Shown here piece by piece: positions 9,440-15,289 of a stretch of DNA of 15,289 nt (position 1 is its first letter; each line of letters begins with the position of its first letter). This DNA is from Bremia lactucae (lineage: Eukaryota; Oomycota; Peronosporomycetes; Peronosporales; Peronosporaceae). Below the pieces are notes generated by a model, which saw nothing but the letters and a program-made list of their open reading frames with translations, made no database searches and had not been told where the DNA came from. Made by a program: the position numbers and the translations under genes. The stretch is taken from positions 2,106,342-2,121,630 of the forward strand of contig NW_027152213.1 of assembly GCF_004359215.1 (NCBI RefSeq), given 5' to 3'.

Positions 9440-10591
9440 ATGATCGACACGATGGGGCAGATTGCTGTGCCAAACGGACGGCAGAACATGGTCCAACCGC
9501 AGCACTCAAGAGACCTACGACACGGACCTGCAGCAATTGTTGGTATGGAACACAGTGAAACGATACACGACATCCAGCTTGACTACTACGGCAAGCGCTT
9601 GATCACGTGCTCGTCTGAACGGACATTCCGCGTTTACGATGTGTCAAAGGCAGCTGCAACGGCTAGTAATAGCACTGAAATGTTGTCAGCAAAGAAGGAA
9701 GTAGAAACTTCCCAGGCAAATCAGCATCACGTGCTGCAGCATGTAGTGCCTCTGATTGACGACTCTGCAGCCCCCATTTACCGCGCGGCGTGGGCCCACC
9801 CTAAATTTGGCGCTGTGATTGCTCTTGCTGCTCAAGATGGAAAGGTATACATTTACCGGGAAGAGTTAGTTCAACAAGGATTGGGAGGAGTTGACAACGT
9901 GACGGAATGGAGGCTGAAACACACGCACGAGTTTCATTCGTTGGCCGTGCTCAGTTTGGCCTGGGCACCGTACGAGTATGGACTTTGTCTCGCTAATGCA
10001 TCCGCTGATGGACAGGTGTCATTCCTAACCCGTATGCGTGAAGGATGGTTGGTATCGTCGAGCTTTTGCAATTCCGAAGAGGGTATGGGCTGCACATCGG
10101 TGAGCTGGGCCCCTTACAACTCGTTAGGATCCCAAGGGGCTCAAGGACCGATCCAGCGTGTGGTTACTGGCTCGTGCAACAATGCAATTATTATTAGGCA
10201 ACTTGTTCCTACTGCACAAGAAACTGGCAATTCCTACTGGGAGATAGTAACGACCTTAAACGGACACAGAGACTGGATCCGCGATGTTTCTTGGGCGCCA
10301 AATGTGGGTATCCCGGCAAATATGATTGCGTCTGGATCGGACGATCACACAGTGCGCGTGTGGACTCAAGATGAAGCCGATGGCAAATGGACCTCCCACG
10401 TGCTGCATACATTTCGGGCACCAGTGTACCGAATAAGCTGGTCACTCACTGGTTTTGTGCTTAGCATCGCCGCTGGTGACGACGAAGTTACGTTTTGGAA
10501 GCAGCGACGTAATCAGAAATGGACTTGCATGTCCTCTGTAACCGATCAAGGTGTAAGCAGGATTGTTAACAATGAGATGCACGAGTATTAA
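9440..10591 (+). CDS. SEC13: SEC13, COPII outer-coat and nuclear-pore WD40 protein
   Basis: Intronless 383-aa frame. After a short N-terminal extension, Sec13 signatures appear in order: HSETIHDIQLDYYGKRLITC, SSERTFRVYDV, YRAAWAHPKFGAVIALAAQD, GKVYIYREE, SLAWAPYEYGLCLANASADG, SWAPYNS, VVTGSCNNAIIIRQL, HRDWIRDVSWAPNVGIPAN, SGSDDHTVRVWT, RISWSLTGFVLSIAAGDDEV. These give the six-bladed open propeller that accepts a seventh blade from Sec31 in COPII coats, and from Nup145C/Nup96 in the nuclear pore. It is longer than the usual 300-320 aa: residues about 69-108 are an Ala/Ser/Glu/Gln-rich insertion between blades 1 and 2. An alternative start four codons downstream (Met5) cannot be excluded. The 3' end is 89 bp from the convergent RFC4 stop. 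Confidence 0.95.
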   Translation: MIDTMGQIAVPNGRQNMVQPQHSRDLRHGPAAIVGMEHSETIHDIQLDYYGKRLITCSSERTFRVYDVSKAAATASNSTEMLSAKKEVETSQANQHHVLQHVVPLIDDSAAPIYRAAWAHPKFGAVIALAAQDGKVYIYREELVQQGLGGVDNVTEWRLKHTHEFHSLAVLSLAWAPYEYGLCLANASADGQVSFLTRMREGWLVSSSFCNSEEGMGCTSVSWAPYNSLGSQGAQGPIQRVVTGSCNNAIIIRQLVPTAQETGNSYWEIVTTLNGHRDWIRDVSWAPNVGIPANMIASGSDDHTVRVWTQDEADGKWTSHVLHTFRAPVYRISWSLTGFVLSIAAGDDEVTFWKQRRNQKWTCMSSVTDQGVSRIVNNEMHEY

Positions 10592-10680
10592 GTAGGAAAA
10601 ATCAAACGTAATCAAGCGTAACCATGTCATATATTGCTATTATAATGTCATTAGCAAGTGCACAAACGTCGCCGTTAAAT

Positions 10681-11774
10681 TTATGACGGCGTATGGTATA
10701 CCCGCATCGCATACGAGGCAATGTCTAGCAATTGAAAGTGCTCACTGGCGCCATCCACGAGCTTCTTATCATTTTCTGCAATGCGCAAGCAGATTTTTGC
10801 CTTCTGCACGTCATCAAGTTTGTCATGTGTGTGAATATCGTCAGCCAGCTGCCGCAAAATGGTAAGCACCGGATATCCCGAAAGCAATATACCCTCAATA
10901 TCGGTCTGCATCTTTTCAAAGCTATTAGAAGCCAATGAAGCCCAAAACTGCTGCAAGACTTCTGGTGGCGCAAGACCCGCGACTGCAATGACATCGTCCT
11001 CCGAAACACCATTTTCTCCGCACAATTGTTTGGCACTTTGCAGGTAATTAATTGCCTTACGCAAGTCTCCATTTGAACACTCAAGGAGCAAATTAAGCAC
11101 CGCATCTGATACATTAACGTGCTCTTCCGACGCAATGTAACGCACACGAGATGCCATTGAGATCTTTTGCAACGGCGCGAAACGAAACTTGGCGCATCGT
11201 GAGGCCACAGGCTCAATGATACGACTTACATAGTTACAAATAAGACAGAAGCGTGTAACCTTTGAATAATTTTCCATCATTCGGCGCAACGCTGACTGAG
11301 CATCCCCTGTCATTGAGTCGGCCTCATCAAGTACTATAATCTTAAACGGTGGAAGGCCACTAGCGCTTCCAATAGCACCTTGAGCAAAGCTCTTTACTTT
11401 CTCACGCACCACCTTGATGCCGCGATCATCCGATGCATTGAGCTCAAGAAAGCGACCATTCTTTCGAAAATCCGATCCAAAAAGCTGACGCCCGACGGCT
11501 ACAATGGTCGACGTCTTGCCTGTACCCGGAGGTCCGTAGAACAACAAGTGTGGTAATTGGCCATTAGCGATGGAGGTTTTCAGTGTCGCCACCACGTGCT
11601 CTTGATGTGATATCTCATCCACATTCTTGGGGCGACTGAGAGCAATAAGGACGTAAGTCAACCATTATTTCCATCGGTATAAGGATGCAACAAATTATAT
11701 TGGGCTTACTATTTTTCTACCCAAGGAAGCACAGGCGCTGGAAGAGTTATCTTCGTCGATGGAGTGGTGAACAT
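10681..11774 (-). CDS. RFC4: Replication factor C subunit 4 (yeast Rfc2), clamp-loader AAA+ ATPase (two exons)
   Basis: Exon 1 is 11774-11710 and exon 2 is 11635-10681, split by a 74-bp GT-AG intron inside a Tyr codon, giving 339 aa. The join restores the RFC box WVEKYRPKNVDEI (18-30). Walker A GPPGTGKT is at 56-63, the subunit-specific ELNASDDRGIKVVREKVK at 86-103, Walker B DEAD at 125-128, sensor region RFCLICNYVSRIIEP at 150-164 and SRC arginine finger at 167-169, followed by the C-terminal collar. As part of the RFC pentamer it loads PCNA at primer-template junctions in the nucleus. The NASDDRGI/ICNYVSRIIEP combination matches human RFC4 better than RFC2 or RFC5. Length is near the family norm (about 350-365). 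The open frame extends past the intron to a false TTG start, so the true start is the ATG at 11774. Confidence 0.94.
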
Positions 11775-11938
11775 GTCGCTCGCACTTAAAGTTGCACAAA
11801 ATTTGGAGACATTAAATGACCGCTGATAATCGTGCAAAAAGACAGGTTGTATATACTAATTAAATTTTGTGAACCGCTAATCTCCTCAGTTTAATATGAT
11901 TGGCTAATTTTGTGCACGCAGAGCCTCGGTAAGATAGG
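11775..11938. other. RFC4 upstream region up to the LTR relic
   Basis: 164 AT-rich bp that must contain the RFC4 promoter. No specific element was recognised. Retroelement debris begins at 11939. Confidence 0.4.
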
Positions 11939-12035
11939 TGTTGGCGGGCACGTCTTAATGCGGCCACGCTCTACTAACCACACACCCTAGCACAGCGAGG
12001 AAGCGGTTTGACCGTCTACTCTCGTGTGCCATGAG
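11939..12035. mobile_element. Partial LTR relic related to the left LTR
   Basis: TGTTGGCGGGCACGTC at 11939 aligns with TGTAGGCGGACACGTC at 1025. Near-identity continues through the shared block ATGCGGCCACGCTCTACT and the block CCCTAGCACAGCGAGGAAGC to about 12015, then fades. No PBS follows on the minus side. It abuts a plus-strand pol fragment, which is not its normal internal neighbour, so it is a truncated or solo LTR in a patchwork of old insertions. Confidence 0.75.
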
Positions 12036-12061
12036 GTAGTTGTGGTGGGCGCCTAGGCGAA

Positions 12062-12722
12062 TTCACTCAACGCACCAAGAACTCTAGAAAAGTAGACGAA
12101 ATTGCGGAGGCATCCTCAGTTGAGGTGCTCCGGCAGGTCTTTAAATCTGCCGAGGAGATAGTAAATCTTCCGGTGATGTCGTGGGATCTGTTCCTTGCCA
12201 AATTAAAGGAAGGAAAGATCCACGAAATAGTCACACCAGTTCCAGAAGAGAACGTGGTGGACTGTTGCTCGTCGTCCACAATGGACGAGAGCGTCCTAGA
12301 AACGGACAAAAAGAAGCGGTACGCTGCTCAAGACTGGGATGACATGAAAGACAGTCCGTTCTTTGAGGTTCTGTGGAAACATCGCGATGTGTTTCCAGAA
12401 GAAGTGCCGAGCCGCCTACCAGCAGATAGGGGCATCGGGCACGAGATAGAACTCGAACCTGGCACCAAATATTGTGTGACCAGGCAATGGCCGTTGCCGA
12501 AAGAACAAGTCGATTATATCGATGAGCTCTTCGACAAGCGAGCCAAGGCGGGACATGTGCGTGAGAGCAAATCGCCTCACTGCAGCCCGACCTTTTGTGA
12601 ACGTAAAGCCATAGGTGGATGGCGCGTTGTTCATGCTTATAATAAGCTGAACACGGCGGCCATACCGGCGCAAACGCCAATAACGCAGAAAGATATCGTG
12701 TTTGACACGGGGCACTACGACT
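12062..12722 (+). pseudogene. pol: Ty3/gypsy pol fragment (protease-RT linker and start of reverse transcriptase)
   Basis: One open plus-strand frame, with no start of its own, covers the linker before RT (MDESVLETDKKKR) and the first part of the RT palm and fingers. Diagnostic stretches are LPADRGIGHEIELEPGTKYC, TRQWPLPKEQVDYIDELF, HVRESKSPHCSPTFCERK, GWRVVHAYNKLNTAAIPAQT and PITQKDIVFDT. Homology then stops before the catalytic YxDD motif, so it is inactive. The break coincides with the end of another element inserted in the opposite orientation; the rest of RT may lie beyond the right edge. Protease, RNase H and integrase are absent. Confidence 0.85.
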
Positions 12723-13154
12723 TGTACTGCTTCAGTACAAGTCCACATCGCACTGCTTCAGTTGCGATTGGTGCCTTACGTTATTTCACGTACACTAGTA
12801 CGTGCAGAGGAAGACTTCTCTTTAAGGTAACTAGCTTAAAGAGGGTAAAATGAAAACTGATCTAATATAATTAAGTATCTTTTTTATCTATCTTGTAAAT
12901 GCTAACTTAATTATAATCTAAAACTAAACATGCAATTTAATTCTTATCTTATCTTATCTTCTGTGGGTTTGTTTATCTCTACAGCTGATTAGTCTGCGGA
13001 ATAAATAGATATAATGGTATATACCTATTTATGGATAAGAATTCTGAACATTGCTATATAAAGTAATATCTTCCAAATATTATCTACCTTATAGATAATA
13101 TATTATTTAACAACCTCTAAGTGTTAATTTCATGTAACGATACACCCCTTTACA
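12723..13154 (-). mobile_element. 3' LTR of the right-hand minus-strand gypsy element
   Basis: On the plus strand the segment starts TGTACTG and ends CCCCTTTACA, so in element orientation it is TGTA...TACA. A polypurine tract lies directly upstream in element orientation, and the RT homology of the host fragment ends next to the other side. It is AT-rich, with several perfect stems (12787-12804, 12818-12843, 13077-13101) and a CTTAT microsatellite. It has no evident similarity to the left LTR, so this is a different family. A candidate target-site duplication (CGACT, 12718-12722) cannot be confirmed. The 12723 boundary could move by up to about 15 bp. Confidence 0.55.
12943..12960 (+). repeat. 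CTTAT microsatellite
   Basis: Three full CTTAT units plus CTT, inside the putative 3' LTR. Confidence 0.9.
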
Positions 13155-13170
13155 TCACCCCTCCCTTAAA
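13155..13170 (-). other. Polypurine tract of the right-hand gypsy element
   Basis: On the minus strand TTTAAGGGAGGGGTGA immediately precedes the LTR start TGTAAAGGGG. This is where a plus-strand primer of an LTR retrotransposon is expected, and it supports the LTR boundary at 13154. Confidence 0.6.
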
Positions 13171-13209
13171 CGACAATAACTCTGACTGTCATTGGATGGA
13201 TTGGTCACT

Positions 13210-15037
13210 ATGCGACCACTTAATTTTAAAATGTTGTTAATTGGTCAAAACCATCATTTTAAATTCCATCGCATGAAGAATAAACTCAGGCGGGGTGATG
13301 ATAGTGCTGAACCTTCGGCTGCGGTTCGTGCAGCCGCGGGTGACGCATTGTTATCTCTTGCGGCAGAAGGAACGTCTGCCGTAGTATCTTCCACTCGCAC
13401 AACAGTAGATGTTGCGAGTGCACGTGGTGATTCACCACGTGAATACGACCTCTCTTTGAAGGTCGACTACGAATGCGAGTCGGACGAAATGGCCGACTCA
13501 GGGAGAATGGATCAGTCGCCTGATAGACGTCAGGTGGTTGGCTATGAGTCTTCGAATGAGAAGGCTCATTCTAAAAGACGAGTAAGTAGTCTTTTTGGAT
13601 CCGACGATGAGTATGAACCCTCATCGCCCGTTCCGTCTCCTGTACGGTCACCTACACGCATTTCTGTGCAAGGTGATGACGATGGCGTAAGCCATCGTAA
13701 GAAGACTTCTTGTGGTACCCCTGCTTCAGTGGGTACCAGTCAGGGGAGTGAAAACAGTAAAATGTCTCATCTGCACCTGAAAAGAAGCTGTGGCTTTTGC
13801 CAGAACGGCTAATTAATATCTTGTCTGAAGAAATTACTCCTCACAATAAATATCCTTTATTTATTGCGACAAAGCTACATGGCCTTGATCCCAGCGCGAA
13901 GAACTTTCGCGCTGAGGAAGATTTCTATCTCGATGCTTTTCTAAAGCATCGATGGTTTAGTGGCAACAATAAGCGAGATAAAGTCTCGCTTATGCAAGCC
14001 TGGAGCGCGTTCATTCGCAATGTCAAAGAAATTGGACGCGAAGCCTGGCTTCAAAAAATTAACGCGAATCGCGTTAAGTTTGAGAAACGAACTCCAACCG
14101 GTGCAAAGTATTAATCGCATCGGTTGTCACGTGAGGCTAGGCTTCAATGCCCCACGTGGGGTGATCCCTGTCCGTGTTGTGTAGACGACTCGAAGAGGGT
14201 AAAAGGGGATGTCTATTCCCTTTCTTCGCCCTGGGGAAGGGCTCGCATCTCTATTGAGATGTGTGACGCGATTGACGTTTTGCAATCGATTTACAAGCGT
14301 CAGGGGCGCGTGTTTTCCGATGGGCCTTCTGAACCATCGGATGGGTCTCGTCATACTGACGGACGAGGCCCTCAACGTCAGCAACCAGCTGGGAATGATG
14401 CTCCCAGCTGTCATGTGAAGCTGGATAACCACGCCAGCGATCAAAATAACTCGTTCGCTGCTCCTTCACATCACGGTGGTTATGAATACGTTCCACAAGG
14501 AAACGCTGACCACCGTGGGAATCCACCAATGGTTGTGGTGGAGGAGGGAAAATTATATCCGAACCGTATGTCGGATCTAATGTCGAGGATCGGCAAAACT
14601 GATCACTTCCTCCATGATTTAAAGGAGGGACTTGACCACGAGCGCGGCAAGCGTCGCTCGTTGGAGCAGATGGTGCAGGCTCACCATATCGACCGGTTAA
14701 AAGAACGTTGGAAGAGTGCGTACTCCATGTTGGAGTACGAACGGAAGTTGTTCGCGATGAGCTGTCGTCAGCTCATCGTAGTCTCACGGATATTCGAAAC
14801 TGGCATGAGAAACTTCAGGTTCAACATGAGAATCTGGTTCGCGATCACAAGAATCCATTGAGATTCTTCAAAAGGGTGGTCAAATCCGTCCTCGGAAGAA
14901 GCGGCGTACTGATGGTACGGGCGGAGCCGACCAACGTAAAACGTAGGATGCGTTCGCATCCTACGTGGCAATACTACTGTGTACGCATTGCCTCTGCGAT
15001 GCAATACACGGAACGGACCAATGAACTTGGGCAGTAG
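13210..15037 (+). pseudogene. Antisense ORF of the retroelement, between pol and 3' LTR and overlapping pol; unknown function
   Basis: Three open segments on the plus strand, opposite to the element's pol, read as one broken gene. Segment A (13210 to about 13765) is a low-complexity acidic Ser-rich region (DDSAEPSAAVRAAAGD; SSLFGSDDEYEPSSPVPSPV). A -1 frameshift near 13765 leads to segment B (to 14750), with a compact helical Trp-rich part (KLWLLPERLINILSEEITPH; AFLKHRWFSGNNKRDKVS), an in-frame TAA at 14112-14114, a Cys cluster (LQCPTWGDPCPCC), a polar linker and a charged, coiled-coil-like helix (DRLKERWKSAYSMLEYERK). A second frameshift between about 14708 and 14760 leads to segment C, another charged helix (LTDIRNWHEKLQVQHENLV), ending at TAG 15035-15037. 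I recognise no family. Other possible starts are ATGs at 13231 and 13273. Segments B and C overlap the antisense chromodomain and integrase tail, so part of the openness may be a shadow. Confidence 0.45.
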
Positions 15038-15289
15038 TTTACTGCTACCCACATTAGTGACTAATCGCTTAGATAAGTTTACCGTAGAGAGTAGCACTAG
15101 ATCATTAATTCTAAATGAATGAACATTTGCTCTTCCATGTTTGTCTGCATTCCGTTTCTGTCGGTCCACTGCCTTAGCAATGGAATTCTGAACGAAACGG
15201 ATTATTGATTCTCGAGTTAGCAGAAATTCTTCTGCTGACTCATTTGTTTTGTCTTTTTCAGTACGCTTTGTGCGTACTGCCATGAGATC
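14251..15289 (-). pseudogene. pol: Ty3/gypsy Pol C-terminus: integrase tail and chromodomain (partial, frameshifted)
   Basis: Minus strand, entering from the right edge. The integrase C-terminal part shows AVDRQKRNADKHGR, a DLVLLS barrel strand, KLLPKFIGPFRVLHRRGNAY and RRMRTHPTFYVGRLRPYHQY. This frame ends at TGA 14770-14768. A shifted frame is open from about 14766, through a Pro-rich linker (IIFPPPPQPLVDSHGGQ), into a chromodomain (RFLVERI, YFDRWRGYPASHDSWEHHSQ, GLVRQYDETHP; about 14330-14520) and stops at 14251. The chromodomain would target integration through modified histone tails, as in other chromoviruses. The frame change means this copy cannot make an intact Pol unless the shift is an assembly error. 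The 3' LTR lies about 1.1 kb further on, an unusually long gap that contains the antisense ORF. Confidence 0.85.

Larger units (their letters stand above)
12719..15280. repeat. Dense array of short perfect hairpins across the right-hand element
   Basis: About 29 perfect inverted repeats with arms of 7-12 bp and loops of 15 nt or less were found by eye. The longest are 12719-12743 (11 bp), 13077-13101 (10), 13421-13441 (9), 13892-13914 (9), 13930-13952 (10), 13969-13993 (10), 14386-14410 (9), 14719-14739 (9), 14755-14778 (10) and 14941-14966 (12 bp, loop TT). Sequences differ from stem to stem, so these are not copies of one repeat. They run through the LTR, antisense ORF and pol tail. Flanking host genes lack this density. 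Confidence 0.8.

Noticed and set aside
10725..11216. 163-codon minus-strand frame
   Set aside because: Alternative frame inside RFC4 exon 2, whose AAA+ motifs are intact in the main frame.
13755..13800. Programmed frameshift in the antisense ORF
   Set aside because: No slippery heptamer was seen at the junction; one missing base explains the change, so decay is simpler.
12719..15280. CRISPR-like or tandem-repeat array
   Set aside because: The stems differ in sequence and length and there is no constant repeat unit or spacer; the context is eukaryotic.

Overview
The window looks like an oomycete genome, probably a downy mildew or Phytophthora relative. The evidence is compact eukaryotic housekeeping genes with many very short GT-AG introns (52-86 bp), tight convergent and divergent gene spacing, and Ty3/gypsy retroelements whose zinc knuckle, RT, integrase-tail and chromodomain sequences resemble oomycete elements as I remember them. 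No species can be fixed from sequence alone.

Layout. 1-1484: start of a minus-strand Ty3/gypsy element (gag, running off the left edge; primer-binding site; 5' LTR). 1485-11774: a host gene island with six genes: WDR6-like tRNA-methylation cofactor (+), ATG8 (-, four exons), RAB1 (+, five exons), a small REV1-type BRCT protein (-, seven exons, invisible to single-ORF scanning), SEC13 (+) and RFC4 (-, two exons). 11939-15289: retroelement debris and a nested insertion. It holds a partial LTR related to the left one, a plus-strand PR/RT pol fragment that stops abruptly, and then the 3' half of a minus-strand chromodomain gypsy element (integrase tail, chromodomain, polypurine tract, 3' LTR).

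The host genes are not a pathway cluster, although ATG8, RAB1 and SEC13 all act in membrane traffic and autophagy. They are arranged convergently (WDR6/ATG8, RAB1/BRCT, SEC13/RFC4) and divergently (ATG8/RAB1, BRCT/SEC13). Exon models were derived by hand from splice sites, reading phase and family conservation, and each sums to an exact multiple of three.

The most unusual part is the right-hand element. (i) It is packed with short, perfect, small-loop inverted repeats: about 29 stems of 7 bp or more with loops of 15 nt or less in 2.6 kb, ten of them 9-12 bp. (ii) Between pol and the 3' LTR it carries a long antisense reading frame, broken by one stop and two frameshifts, whose 3' half lies opposite the chromodomain and integrase tail. 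This looks like an antisense accessory ORF of an LTR retrotransposon, but the phase relations between strands are not consistent on both sides of about 14760, so part of the overlap may be fortuitous.
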